Below are positions 1-8,783 of a DNA stretch of 64,000 nt, piece after piece. The notes under the pieces were generated by a model. That model ran no database searches. It saw nothing but the letters and a program-made list of their open reading frames with translations, and was not told the DNA's origin. Every line of letters begins with the position of its first letter. The stretch's first letter is position 1. Where the stretch lies: positions 1 to 64,000 of the forward strand of contig JAEZFK010000037.1 of NCBI GenBank assembly GCA_023437715.1, read 5' to 3'. A program made the translations under genes and the position numbers. Origin of the DNA: Bacillota bacterium (GTDB taxonomy: Bacteria; Bacillota; Clostridia; Lachnospirales; Lachnospiraceae).

Positions 1-58
1 ATACACTCCTGTTAAGTAGTCAAGCTACAGGGAAAAATCAAAAGTCCACAGTATCTGA

Positions 59-433
59 ATGTATTATAACCACGATATTAAAAAGAAAGGAAGTTATGGT
101 GTTTTGCTTCTAAAAACATCATACAAGAGGATATATCAAATTGATTTTTGGATGAATCAAAAAAACAAGTATCTCTATTTGCTTTCTCAATTTGCGGACA
201 GCGGTACATATTTATTAAAAAAGTTTCATTCAGTTGGTGCATATATTAAGGCCCCTAACCAGGCACAGGAGAAAAAATATGCCAGAGAACTGATCCGGTT
301 TTTGATGGAAAACCATTCCTGTGTCCAGATAGTGCCAGTCTTAAGAGGCTGGGTTTGTATGAATAATCAGGGCTATATGTACATCAAAAAAGATGTTCCG
401 ATTTGGGGAGATTTTTTAAAAAAAGCAAGATGA
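59..433 (+). CDS. Hypothetical protein, element gene
   Basis: I do not recognise a family. The product is 124 residues, basic, with many Lys and aromatic residues and no signal peptide or membrane segment. An in-frame TGA lies immediately before the ATG, so the frame cannot extend further 5', and no convincing ribosome site precedes it; it may be poorly translated or a remnant of a longer gene. It ends nine bases before the next start, whose ribosome site sits in that gap, which argues for co-transcription with the two genes that follow. Its AT-rich codon use matches the rest of the element and differs from the chromosomal genes after 4.4 kb. Confidence 0.5.
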   Translation: MYYNHDIKKKGSYGVLLLKTSYKRIYQIDFWMNQKNKYLYLLSQFADSGTYLLKKFHSVGAYIKAPNQAQEKKYARELIRFLMENHSCVQIVPVLRGWVCMNNQGYMYIKKDVPIWGDFLKKAR

Positions 434-442
434 GGTGGGAAG

Positions 443-1558
443 ATGAATATTTTAGGACTTTTAGTTCTTTATGGGGAACTTAGACCGCTGCTTGAAGGGC
501 ATAATTTATCCTTGGATAAAGGAGTGACGTTGCTGATGGAGGATGAAGTGGACTGTGCTCTGTCGGAGCAGGCCTTTGATAAACTTGAGGGTTGCGGTTG
601 TAGAAAATTAAGAGAAATCAGGAAGAAAATGAAATTATCGCTGACTTCAAATAATCTTACTTTAATCTATAATTATCGTTATATGGATAGTTCGAAAGAG
701 ATCGATGATTATTTAAGGAGTGAAGAGTTTTTTCCAATAATCCTTACTTATGGCTGGGTATCGGAGGCATTGCAGAGCAATTCCTATGTAATCCAAATAA
801 ATGCCAAAGAAATTACAGGTATGGAAAGCATTTCTATGGCTGAGGAAATCTCTGGTGTAGTTGATTTTACTGCAGAGCATTTGGATTATGTGCAGGTTCA
901 ACTTGGTATGTATTGCAGGTCTGATTCTGCAAAGGAAGAAAGATATTGCGGCCGTCGATTGTCTATAGGAATGAATGCAGTTCTTACTATTTACAAGACA
1001 TTCCTGTTGTTCCAGCATTCAGAGAAAGAAGCAACGATAATCTTTGAGGACTTACAGGCTATGATTGAAAAAACGGTAAGCTTCGCTCAGGAAGCATCAG
1101 AACAGACGGAGGTATTAGATTGTGTGATCCGAAGCGCCAGAAGCTATGTAGAACGTGAGCATGTTTTAGTATGCTCTATCAGGGCAGTAGAGGGAAAAGT
1201 CATTGATGCGCTTGAAAAGGACAAGGCGATATTATACGATGACAACTATTATTTTATTTCTGAAAAGCTTTTTCACCAGATGTGCAAGCCCCTTTTGAAA
1301 ATTGTATCTCTGGGTGAAATAAAGTACCGCATGGCAGAAGCAGGGGTACTTATCAACAATAATAAGGGGAGTTCAACTTCAACAAATTTTACAGTTAAAA
1401 GAGTATTTTATACTGTGTTTGGAGAAGCAAAAAGGAAACGGTTTGTAAAGCTACTAAAAGGAACTTTTCAGGAAGATAATATGCTGACACTGGAAGAGAT
1501 TGGAGGGCAGGATGTATATAGGAAAAATTCAAGGCTTATCTGTAGAAACAGCAACTGA
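443..1558 (+). CDS. Hypothetical protein upstream of HerA-like ATPase
   Basis: A 371-residue protein with no family I can name. It starts with ATG after a good GAGGTGGG ribosome site. The chain appears soluble, with no signal peptide and no long hydrophobic segment; a Cys pair occurs near residue 51 (GCGC) and acidic or basic helices alternate through the middle. Its 3' end overlaps the following ATPase gene by about 47 bases, so the two are probably translationally coupled and may act together, for example as the accessory subunit of a DNA-pumping or coupling ATPase. That role is inferred only from the overlap. Confidence 0.6.
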   Translation: MNILGLLVLYGELRPLLEGHNLSLDKGVTLLMEDEVDCALSEQAFDKLEGCGCRKLREIRKKMKLSLTSNNLTLIYNYRYMDSSKEIDDYLRSEEFFPIILTYGWVSEALQSNSYVIQINAKEITGMESISMAEEISGVVDFTAEHLDYVQVQLGMYCRSDSAKEERYCGRRLSIGMNAVLTIYKTFLLFQHSEKEATIIFEDLQAMIEKTVSFAQEASEQTEVLDCVIRSARSYVEREHVLVCSIRAVEGKVIDALEKDKAILYDDNYYFISEKLFHQMCKPLLKIVSLGEIKYRMAEAGVLINNNKGSSTSTNFTVKRVFYTVFGEAKRKRFVKLLKGTFQEDNMLTLEEIGGQDVYRKNSRLICRNSN

Positions 1559-2528
1559 TGCTCCAAATCATTCAGTAATCTGCTTCGGAGCATCTGGTAC
1601 AGGAAAAACATGCAGGATGCATCAAATAGAACTGGCGGAGGCTGAGAAAGGCGGAACCGTTATCGTCCTGGATATGCATCAGACCCATGAACCCAATCAG
1701 ATTTTTGAGCTAATTTCTCATGAGTATGAGGAAAAAGCCAATCGGATTTCGGTACTTCAGGATGGCATTAACATGAATTTTCTTAAAATAAGTAGCGAAA
1801 ATCAAGCAGAGCTTGTTGTGACTGTAAATTCTGTTCTGGCAGCATTAAGTGGTCCATTTTCATTTGGAACGAAACAGACAGCATCGCTTAGAGAAGCAAT
1901 CATATTTGGAATTTGTAATCTGAATCAGTTTACCGACAGTATGACTGCTATCGGAGCAGGGTTACAAAGACAGAACACAGAGGCCTCTCAATGCGTTTTT
2001 GAAAAGCTTTGGACGTTATTATATCTTCAAGTCTTTCATGGAGATAGAAACATCCAGGAAGGGAAAATAAACATAATCAGCCTTACAGGCATGGATATTC
2101 TCACGCAGGAGATACTGGGAGAGCTGATTCTGTCTTTCCTGTGGAAAAATGCAATGTCCTTTGGGCAATACCTGAAACAGAACATTACAGTTGTGCTGGA
2201 CGAATTTCAGGGACTGAGCTTGCAAAAAGGCTCAACGCTTAGAAGCATGTTATGCGAAGGGAGGAAATTCCACCTGGGACTTTTGATGGGGACTCAGAGT
2301 ATCAATATATTCAAGCGTGAAGAGCAGATTGCCTTAGACCAAGCTGGCACAAAGCTATTTTTTCGGCCTGGCGATAATGAGGTGAGAAAGATAGCAAGGC
2401 AACTGGGATTGGACTCTGTTGATAAACACGTTAAAATCTTATCGAATCTTCGAATAGGGCAATCGGTAGTAGACGGCAAGATTACGGTTAACGGGAACAA
2501 AATAAACAGGACTATAGTATTGGAATGA
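1512..2528 (+). CDS. HerA/VirD4-like P-loop ATPase
   Basis: A 338-residue ATPase of the FtsK/HerA/TraG type, the group that moves DNA or couples it to a secretion channel. A Walker A motif (GASGTGKT) is at residues 26-33 and a Walker B (VVLDEF) near residue 230, followed by a TQS sensor-like motif. The protein is short and lacks the membrane segments of full VirD4/TraG coupling proteins, so it may be a soluble HerA-like pump. ATG at 1512 is preferred over an upstream in-frame TTG at 1500 because GGAGG at 1502-1506 is correctly spaced only for the ATG. It overlaps the preceding unknown gene and is followed after 13 bases by the excisionase-like gene. Confidence 0.72.
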   Translation: MYIGKIQGLSVETATDAPNHSVICFGASGTGKTCRMHQIELAEAEKGGTVIVLDMHQTHEPNQIFELISHEYEEKANRISVLQDGINMNFLKISSENQAELVVTVNSVLAALSGPFSFGTKQTASLREAIIFGICNLNQFTDSMTAIGAGLQRQNTEASQCVFEKLWTLLYLQVFHGDRNIQEGKINIISLTGMDILTQEILGELILSFLWKNAMSFGQYLKQNITVVLDEFQGLSLQKGSTLRSMLCEGRKFHLGLLMGTQSINIFKREEQIALDQAGTKLFFRPGDNEVRKIARQLGLDSVDKHVKILSNLRIGQSVVDGKITVNGNKINRTIVLE

Positions 2529-2541
2529 AAGGAGTTTTTGC

Positions 2542-2721
2542 ATGAACGATAATAGATTGCTGAATATAAAAGAGTTTTCCTCTTATGCGGGTGGCATTGG
2601 CAGGAACAGTGCATTTAAACTGGCCGAAGCATCTGGCGCCAGACTTCAGATAGGCCGACGAGTTTTGGTAGATCGAATTAAGTTCGATGCCTGGGTTGAC
2701 AAGCAATCAGGTTGCAAATAA
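2542..2721 (+). CDS. Small excisionase-like DNA-binding protein
   Basis: A 59-residue protein beginning MNDNRLLNIKEFS, with an AAAGGAG ribosome site before the ATG. The pattern LNIKEFSSYAG...RNSAFKLAEASG...IGRRVLVDRIKFDAWV is typical of the MerR/Xis-like winged helix found in excisionases that sit directly 5' of tyrosine integrases in clostridial elements. It would bind the element ends and direct excision. The gene lies between the ATPase and the integrase on the same strand. The call rests on motif shape and position; a catalytic role is not expected. Confidence 0.7.
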   Translation: MNDNRLLNIKEFSSYAGGIGRNSAFKLAEASGARLQIGRRVLVDRIKFDAWVDKQSGCK

Positions 2722-2783
2722 AAAATGGAGTGAGGGGGAGGAATTCTCCCCACTCCTCTCTGAAAAAAGAAAGGAAGAATTGG

Positions 2784-3962
2784 ATGGGAAAGGATATAAA
2801 CGGAAAAGAGCTTGGTCCCGGTTTGTCTCAACGGAAATCTGACGAAAGGTACATGATCCGCTATAAAGGAAATTGTGCCTATACTAACACACTTTCAGAA
2901 GCCAGAGCAAAATTAGCTGACATGATACAGAAAGTGGAGCAAAATACATATTTAAATAATCAGATTACACTTAACAAGTATTTTGAAGAATACCAGAAAA
3001 TCCGATTAAAGACAAAAGCGGCTAAACAAAGTACATTGAAAAGTGAAAAAACTATGTTCAATAATCACATGAAAATACCCCTTGGACGGAAGCGTATTTG
3101 TAAAATCACGGTTCTGGATATAAAAACTCTGCAGATATCCCTGATGGAAAAGAAGAACCATAAAGGAAAGCCGCTGGAGGTATCGACTATTAACAAGATC
3201 ATGTATTGTTTGGAAAAGATTTTAAATGCTGCCGTCAGAGACGAGATCATATTGCAAAATCCGGCATGTAAGGTGGCCAAGTTAAAGGATACCAGACAGC
3301 TGCGTGCCAGAGATACAAACCATCGGGCGCTGACGAAGGATGAGCAGAATTTATTTGTCGAGAATTCTAAAAATACGTGGTATCATTATGCCCTTCTGCT
3401 TCTATTAAATACAGGGATGAGACAGGGAGAGCTTCGGGCCTTGAAGTGGTCCGATATTGATTACAAAGAGGGGGTAATTCATGTCAGGAAGACCATGAGC
3501 TATGATCTGGAAAATAAGCCAGTTGAGAACACTCCAAAGACCCGTACCTCTATGCGCAATATTCCTTTAAATAAGAATATAGTGGAGATATTAAAGGAGC
3601 AGAAGGCACAGATGGAGGTATTGAGGCGTGAGTATAAGGTGAGCGCCATGGATGATTATGTGATCAAATCTCCTAATAATCTGCCTGTCAGAGATATCCG
3701 GCGCCTTAATGAAGCGATTCACCGCATTGTAGCCAATATCCGCAAATCCGGAAAGGATTTCCCGGATATATCCTGTCACTGCTTAAGAGCGACCTTTGCC
3801 ACAAGAGCCATCGATGCCGGTATGAGTCCGCAGACCTTAAAAGAAATCCTGGGGCATGCAAATTTTCAACTAACCATGGATCTATATTACCACAATACAA
3901 GTGATGTGCAGAAAAAGGAGATGGAAAAGATTGAGAAGGAGTTTTCAAAAAGCGCAGTATAA
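2784..3962 (+). CDS. Tyrosine site-specific integrase (Tn916/phage type)
   Basis: A 392-residue tyrosine recombinase that would integrate and excise the element. The N-terminal half carries an arm-type DNA-binding region and a SAM-like core-binding domain; the catalytic half shows the R of TGMRQGEL near residue 210, HCLRATFA near 330, LGHAN near 355 and the nucleophile Tyr in the DLYYHNT motif near 366, so all catalytic elements are present. ATG at 2784 follows AAAGGAAG; the frame is open 72 bases further 5' but that part overlaps the excisionase-like gene and has no ribosome site. The C-terminal end is intact. It lies next to chromosomal mreB, placing the element boundary just downstream. 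Confidence 0.92.
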   Translation: MGKDINGKELGPGLSQRKSDERYMIRYKGNCAYTNTLSEARAKLADMIQKVEQNTYLNNQITLNKYFEEYQKIRLKTKAAKQSTLKSEKTMFNNHMKIPLGRKRICKITVLDIKTLQISLMEKKNHKGKPLEVSTINKIMYCLEKILNAAVRDEIILQNPACKVAKLKDTRQLRARDTNHRALTKDEQNLFVENSKNTWYHYALLLLLNTGMRQGELRALKWSDIDYKEGVIHVRKTMSYDLENKPVENTPKTRTSMRNIPLNKNIVEILKEQKAQMEVLRREYKVSAMDDYVIKSPNNLPVRDIRRLNEAIHRIVANIRKSGKDFPDISCHCLRATFATRAIDAGMSPQTLKEILGHANFQLTMDLYYHNTSDVQKKEMEKIEKEFSKSAV

Positions 3963-4125
3963 TTCTTTGGTAAGGTATCCGAATCAAGACGGCAGCAAAA
4001 AGTTTGACACACATTTTGACACACTTTTCTGCTCACAAAGTCGCTGGAGAGCCGATAATCCAAACAGGGAGTTCGTAAACCATAATAAACTGAAAATGCA
4101 GGGAACCCTGTATTTACAAAGAAAA

Positions 4126-4153
4126 ACCCGCCTTTCGCAAAGCGAAAGCGGGT
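4126..4153 (-). terminator. Hairpin, terminator-like on the minus strand
   Basis: Arms ACCCGC+TTTCGC and GCGAAA+GCGGGT pair with one bulged C and a three-base loop. Read on the minus strand the stem is followed by T5; on the plus strand no T run follows. No minus-strand gene needs it, so it may instead be part of the element end. Confidence 0.45.
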
Positions 4154-4173
4154 AAATAAGTCTTTTAGGGGGG

Positions 4174-4240
4174 CCGGACGGCTCGCGCCGTCCGGTATGA
4201 GTATGAAAAAGCTTTGTGATTTCAAGTAAGTTACTTGAAA
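4174..4240. repeat. Two perfect palindromes upstream of mreB
   Basis: First: arms CCGGACGGC and GCCGTCCGG (4174-4182 and 4187-4195) with a TCGC loop. Second: a 21-bp perfect inverted repeat, TTTCAAGTAA and TTACTTGAAA around a single G (4220-4240). The second has no room for an RNA loop and looks more like a protein-binding or recombination site than a terminator. Confidence 0.6.
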
Positions 4241-4353
4241 CAAAAGGCCCGTTACCCTTTCGGATAACGTAATTTTAGTATACGCATAAAATGTGACGAA
4301 AATGTGTATTTCACATTAAAAAAACATAAATATAATAAAAATAAAAAAAACCC

Positions 4354-4382
4354 TTTAAAATCATGGGGGAATTGTATATAAT
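4354..4382 (+). promoter_or_regulatory. Probable sigma-A promoter of mreB
   Basis: TTTAAA, then 17 bases, then a perfect TATAAT, about 90 bases before the mreB start. The -35 match is only partial. Confidence 0.4.
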
Positions 4383-4473
4383 AAGATAGAAACTGTGACT
4401 TTATTTACGAATAAGCATAACGTTTGAAGATAAAGGAAACCCTGGGAACAGGATACAGCGAACAGGAGGAATC

Positions 4474-5481
4474 ATGATGATGATGTCCAATGATATTGGA
4501 ATTGATTTAGGTACAGCCAGTATACTGGTTTACATTAAGGGAAAGGGAGTCGTATTAAAGGAACCTTCCGTAGTAGCCATTGACCGCGACACAAATAAGA
4601 TCAAAGCCATCGGAGAGGAAGCCCGCTTAATGATCGGCAGGACGCCGGGCAATATTGTGGCTGTAAGACCTCTGCGTCAGGGTGTTATTTCTGATTATAC
4701 CGTGACGGAAAAGATGCTCAAATATTTCATTAACAAAGCCGTAGGAAAGAAGACTTTAAGGAAACCAAGAATCAGCGTCTGCATTCCCAGCGGAGCTACT
4801 GAGGTTGAGAAAAAGGCAGTAGAGGATGCTACCTATCAGGCAGGAGCAAGAGAAGTAGCCATCATTGAAGAGCCGGTTGCAGCAGCCATCGGCGCTGGAA
4901 TTGATATCGCAAAGGCCTGCGGAAACATGATCGTGGACATCGGCGGCGGAACCTCCGATATTGCGGTTATTTCCCTTGGAGGAACTGTGGTAAGCACCTC
5001 CATAAAGGTTGCCGGCGACGATTTTGATGAGGCTCTGGTTCGCTATATGCGTAAAAAGCACAACCTTTTGATCGGTGAAAGAACGGCCGAGGAGATCAAG
5101 ATCAATATCGGCGCAGCATACAGAAGACCAGAGGTTTTAACCATGGAAGTCCGGGGACGCAACCTGGTAACAGGTCTTCCAAAGACCATTGTGGTCACCT
5201 CCGACGAAACCCTGGATGCCTTAAAGGAACCGGCCATGCAGATCGTAGATGCCGTTCACAACGTATTGGAGCGGACACCGCCGGAGCTGGCAGCGGACAT
5301 CTTTGACAGGGGAATCGTCCTTACAGGCGGCGGCTCTCTTTTAAGCGGCTTAGATGCCCTGATCGAAGAAAAGACAGGAATCACCACCATGATTGCGGAG
5401 GATCCTTTAACTGCCGTGGCCATTGGTACAGGGAAATTCATTGAATTCATGCATGGCGGAGATAATAAAACGGAGTTTTAA
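4474..5481 (+). CDS. mreB: Rod-shape-determining protein MreB/Mbl
   Basis: A 335-residue bacterial actin homologue that polymerises on the inner membrane face and directs lateral wall synthesis. Visible: phosphate-1 loop GIDLGTASILVY at the N terminus, phosphate-2 IVDIGGGTSDIAV near residue 152, adenosine motif LTGGGSLLSGL near residue 290. Length is normal. AGGAGG precedes a run of ATG codons, the first of which is used here. mreC and mreD do not follow; instead recD2 comes after a 130-base gap, so this is probably the Mbl-like single copy found with recD2 and comF in related Clostridia rather than the head of an mreBCD operon. Confidence 0.93.
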   Translation: MMMMSNDIGIDLGTASILVYIKGKGVVLKEPSVVAIDRDTNKIKAIGEEARLMIGRTPGNIVAVRPLRQGVISDYTVTEKMLKYFINKAVGKKTLRKPRISVCIPSGATEVEKKAVEDATYQAGAREVAIIEEPVAAAIGAGIDIAKACGNMIVDIGGGTSDIAVISLGGTVVSTSIKVAGDDFDEALVRYMRKKHNLLIGERTAEEIKINIGAAYRRPEVLTMEVRGRNLVTGLPKTIVVTSDETLDALKEPAMQIVDAVHNVLERTPPELAADIFDRGIVLTGGGSLLSGLDALIEEKTGITTMIAEDPLTAVAIGTGKFIEFMHGGDNKTEF

Positions 5482-5611
5482 CGGACTACGGAATGGTTGA
5501 CAGATAGGAATTAATAGGCAATAGAAGTAAAGACTGCTTTTGGGACAACCCTGGCGGATATTTCCGACAGGGTCGTTTTGCGGCGGTCTGTCTGCATTTA
5601 CAGGAGGAGCC

Positions 5612-7837
5612 ATGGCGACGGTCTGCGGATTTGTAGAGAAAATTAAATACAGGAACGAAGACAACGGCTATACGGTCTTAAGCCTTGCCCAGGAAGGGGA
5701 GGAGTACACCCTTGTGGGAAATTTCCACTATATCAGCGAGGGAGAGCTGATCGAGGCCGTAGGCGCCATGACCGAGCATCCGGTTTACGGAGAGCAGATG
5801 ACTGTGGAAAGCTACGAGATCAAGGCCCCGGAGGACACCACGGCCATGGAGCGGTATCTGGGTTCAGGAGCCATAAAAGGGGTGGGAGAAGCCCTGGCAG
5901 CCAGGATCGTCCGGCGCTTTAAGGCCGATACCTTCCGCATCATGGAAGAAGAGCCGGAGCGGCTTTCCGAGGTAAAAGGGATCAGTGAAAAGATGGCCAT
6001 GTCCATTTCCGAGCAGGTGGAGGAAAAAAAGGAAATGCGCCAGGCCATGATGTTTCTTCAGGAATACGGCATTTCCATGAATCTGGCGGTGAAGATTTAT
6101 CAGGAATACGGTCCAAGGCTTTACAGCGTGTTAAAGGAAAATCCTTACCAGCTGGCAGACGACATTCCGGGAGTGGGCTTTAAGATGGCCGATGAAATCG
6201 CCCGGAAGGTGGGCATTTTTACGGATTCGGATTTCCGGATTAAATGCGGGGTTCTCTACACTCTTTTACAGGCCACGGCAAACGGCCACACCTATTTGCC
6301 GGAGGAAGCTCTTCTTGCCCAGGCTTCGGAGCTTTTAAAGGTGGAGGAGCAGTTCATAGAAAAGCATCTCATGGATATGCAGCTGGATAAGCGCCTGGTC
6401 ATCCGGGAAACCGGGGGAAAGAGGATTGTCTACGCAGCCCAATATTATTACATGGAATTGAACGTGGCAAAAATGCTTCATGATTTAAACATAAAGGGCC
6501 AGGTGCCGGAGGAGGAGATCAAGGCCAAGCTCTTAAAGATTCAGGCACAGGAGCAGATCCAGCTGGATGAAAAGCAGGTCCTTGCCGTTGCGGAGGCGGT
6601 AAACAGCGGCCTGCTGATCATCACCGGAGGACCGGGAACCGGAAAGACCACCACCATCAACACCATTCTCCGGTATTTTGAAAGCGAGGAAATGGAAATT
6701 CTCCTGGCAGCTCCCACAGGCCGGGCGGCCAAACGAATGACAGAGGCCACAGGCTATGAAGCCAGGACCATTCACCGGCTTCTGGAGCTGACCGGCGTTC
6801 CCGGAGATGAACGGGACTTGGGGATGCATTTTGAACGGAATGAGGAAAATCCTCTGGATGCCGATGCGGTGATCATCGATGAGACTTCCATGGTGGACAT
6901 TCACTTGATGCAGTCTCTTTTAAAGGCCGTCAATCCGGGAACCAGGCTGATCCTGGTAGGGGATGTGAACCAGCTTCCCAGCGTAGGGCCCGGAAATGTG
7001 CTCAGGGACATGATTGATTCCGGCTGCTTCAATGTGGTCATGCTGACTAAAATCTTCCGCCAGGCCACCCAGAGCGACATCGTGGTCAACGCCCACAGAA
7101 TCAATGCGGGTGAGGAAGTCCCTCTGGGAAAGAAGAGCAATGATTTTCTCTTCATCAAAAGAGAGGACCCTAACGCCATCATCAATGCCATGATTACCCT
7201 GGTTCAGGACAAGCTTCCGGGCTATGTCCACGCGGATGCTTATGAGATTCAGATTATGACTCCCATGAGAAAAGGGGTCATAGGCGTGGAACGGCTCAAT
7301 ACCATTTTGCAGGAATATTTAAATCCTCCGGCAGAGGGAAAGGCGGAAAAGGAAGCGGGCGGAGTCATCTACCGGGTGGGCGATAAGGTCATGCAGATCA
7401 AGAACAATTATAACATTGAATGGGAGGTCCGGAACCGGTACGGAATCCCAACGGACAAGGGAACAGGGATTTACAACGGGGATATCGGTATTATAAGGGA
7501 GATCAACAGCTTTGCCGAGCTGGTGACCGTGGAATTTGACGAAGGGCGGATGGTGGATTACAGCTTTAAGCAGTTAGAGGAGCTGGAGCTGGCCTATTCC
7601 ATCACCATTCACAAATCCCAGGGAAGCGAATATCCGGCTGTTGTCATCCCCATATTTTCCGGCCCCCGGATGCTCATGACCAAAAACTTAATCTACACTG
7701 CCGTCACCAGGGCGAAATCCTGCGTTTGTCTGGTGGGAATGCCGGAAGTGTTCCGGGAAATGGCAGCCAATGAAATGGAGCAGCGCAGATATTCAGGACT
7801 GAAAGAGAGAATCTGCGAAATCAATCAGCTGTCATAA
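5612..7837 (+). CDS. recD2: ATP-dependent 5'-3' DNA helicase RecD2
   Basis: A 741-residue superfamily 1B helicase of the stand-alone RecD2 type, acting in repair and replication-fork maintenance without RecBC. Order: OB-like N-terminal region (ATVCGFVEKIKYRNE), helix-hairpin-helix segment, helicase core with Walker A GGPGTGKTTT near residue 340, Walker B VIIDETSMVD near 420, and a UvrD-type C-terminal motif ITIHKSQGSEY near 663. ATG at 5612 follows AGGAGG; the frame is open to a TTG at 5540 but without a ribosome site. Length fits the family. No recB or recC neighbours are present. Confidence 0.94.
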   Translation: MATVCGFVEKIKYRNEDNGYTVLSLAQEGEEYTLVGNFHYISEGELIEAVGAMTEHPVYGEQMTVESYEIKAPEDTTAMERYLGSGAIKGVGEALAARIVRRFKADTFRIMEEEPERLSEVKGISEKMAMSISEQVEEKKEMRQAMMFLQEYGISMNLAVKIYQEYGPRLYSVLKENPYQLADDIPGVGFKMADEIARKVGIFTDSDFRIKCGVLYTLLQATANGHTYLPEEALLAQASELLKVEEQFIEKHLMDMQLDKRLVIRETGGKRIVYAAQYYYMELNVAKMLHDLNIKGQVPEEEIKAKLLKIQAQEQIQLDEKQVLAVAEAVNSGLLIITGGPGTGKTTTINTILRYFESEEMEILLAAPTGRAAKRMTEATGYEARTIHRLLELTGVPGDERDLGMHFERNEENPLDADAVIIDETSMVDIHLMQSLLKAVNPGTRLILVGDVNQLPSVGPGNVLRDMIDSGCFNVVMLTKIFRQATQSDIVVNAHRINAGEEVPLGKKSNDFLFIKREDPNAIINAMITLVQDKLPGYVHADAYEIQIMTPMRKGVIGVERLNTILQEYLNPPAEGKAEKEAGGVIYRVGDKVMQIKNNYNIEWEVRNRYGIPTDKGTGIYNGDIGIIREINSFAELVTVEFDEGRMVDYSFKQLEELELAYSITIHKSQGSEYPAVVIPIFSGPRMLMTKNLIYTAVTRAKSCVCLVGMPEVFREMAANEMEQRRYSGLKERICEINQLS

Positions 7838-7900
7838 GGTTGTTATAAATTTTTCAGGCAGACGGAATTTATTTTCGCCTGCCTGCCAGGAAGTTTTGCC

Positions 7901-7972
7901 GTCTTATCTTATTATCTGTCTTATCTTATTATCTATCTTATCTTATTATCTTATCATTTTATCATCTTATCT
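7901..7972. repeat. Tandem TCTTAT/TTATC-rich repeat before comFC
   Basis: About five imperfect copies of a 16-base unit built from TCTTATCTTATTATCT fill most of the space between recD2 and comFC, ending just before the AAGGAG ribosome site. The run keeps the pyrimidine-rich strand on the plus strand. Copy number could vary by slippage and change leader length. Confidence 0.75.
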
Positions 7973-7991
7973 TTTAAGGAGAAGTTATCCC

Positions 7992-8702
7992 ATGTCTCTT
8001 TCTTTTTTCATTGATCTTTTATTTCCCAGACGCTGTCCGGTCTGCGACGGAATCGTCATGCCAAGGGGCAGGCTGATCTGCCCGGAATGCTTGAAAAAGC
8101 TTTCCTTTGTAAAAAATCCGGTCTGTAAAAAATGCGGAAAAGAGGTGATCAGCGATATTGCAGAATTCTGCTTTGACTGTGTACGCCATAGACGGACATT
8201 TGAATACGGCAGAGCACTTGTGAATTATGAGGAACATGCCGCCAGGTCCATGGCAAAGATTAAATATAAAAACAAAAGGGAGTATCTGGACTTTTATGGG
8301 GAAGCGGTCTGCCTGCGGTATGAAAAGCTGATCCGGCGCATGGATGCCCAGGTCCTGGTTCCGGTGCCCGTACATCCTGCGAGAAAGCGGGAGAGAGGAT
8401 TTAATCAGGCGGAGCTTTTGGCAAATCGGATCGGGAGCCGGCTGGAAATACCCGTGTGCCCGGATATGCTGGTCAGGAACAAAAAGACCATGCCGCAGAA
8501 GGGCCTTGATCCTTCCGGGCGGTTAAAGAATCTGGAAGAGGCGTTTTCGGCGGGGAAGCTTTTCGATGGGGTGGAAGGGGTGATTCTGGTGGATGATATT
8601 TATACTACGGGAAGCACCATAGAGGCCTGCACCAGGGCATTGAAAAAGGCGGGAATAAAAAGAGTGTATTTTCTTGCGGTTTGTATTGGACGGGGACAGT
8701 AG
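7992..8702 (+). CDS. comFC: ComF-family amidophosphoribosyltransferase-like protein
   Basis: A 236-residue ComFC/GntX-type protein. An N-terminal zinc ribbon has two Cys pairs (CPVC, CPEC, then CKKCG and CFDC), followed by a phosphoribosyltransferase domain with PVPVHPARKRERGFNQ and the PRPP loop VILVDDIYTTGST. The family is linked to DNA uptake in transformable bacteria, but in Clostridia often occurs without a full competence set, so the cellular role is uncertain. ATG at 7992 is preceded by AAGGAGAAG; the upstream open frame is the simple repeat and is not likely translated. It follows recD2, a common pairing. Confidence 0.88.
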   Translation: MSLSFFIDLLFPRRCPVCDGIVMPRGRLICPECLKKLSFVKNPVCKKCGKEVISDIAEFCFDCVRHRRTFEYGRALVNYEEHAARSMAKIKYKNKREYLDFYGEAVCLRYEKLIRRMDAQVLVPVPVHPARKRERGFNQAELLANRIGSRLEIPVCPDMLVRNKKTMPQKGLDPSGRLKNLEEAFSAGKLFDGVEGVILVDDIYTTGSTIEACTRALKKAGIKRVYFLAVCIGRGQ

Positions 8703-8783
8703 ATTGTTGTATAGTATCATATAGCATAATCATTTCACAGATATAGGATTCGACAGACAGAGCATTCAACAGGAGGAAAGAGC

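Larger units (their letters stand above)
1..3962 (+). mobile_element. Integrase end of an integrative element, left part outside window
   Basis: Five same-strand, tightly packed, AT-rich genes end in an excisionase-like gene and a tyrosine recombinase, the usual terminal layout of integrative or conjugative elements in Clostridia. A HerA/VirD4-like ATPase lies just upstream. After the integrase comes a gene-free, palindrome-rich gap and then housekeeping mreB, so the element boundary is probably between 3963 and about 4260. The opposite end, cargo and any relaxase are outside the window. I could not identify a duplicated attachment site, so the exact end is not placed. Confidence 0.6.
3963..4473. 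other. Gene-free gap between integrase and mreB
   Basis: Contains no credible gene. A short direct repeat (GACACA-type, twice near 4006-4024) follows the integrase; then come a bulged hairpin, two perfect palindromes and a strongly AT-rich stretch with the probable mreB promoter. The element end and any attachment site should lie here. Confidence 0.6.
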
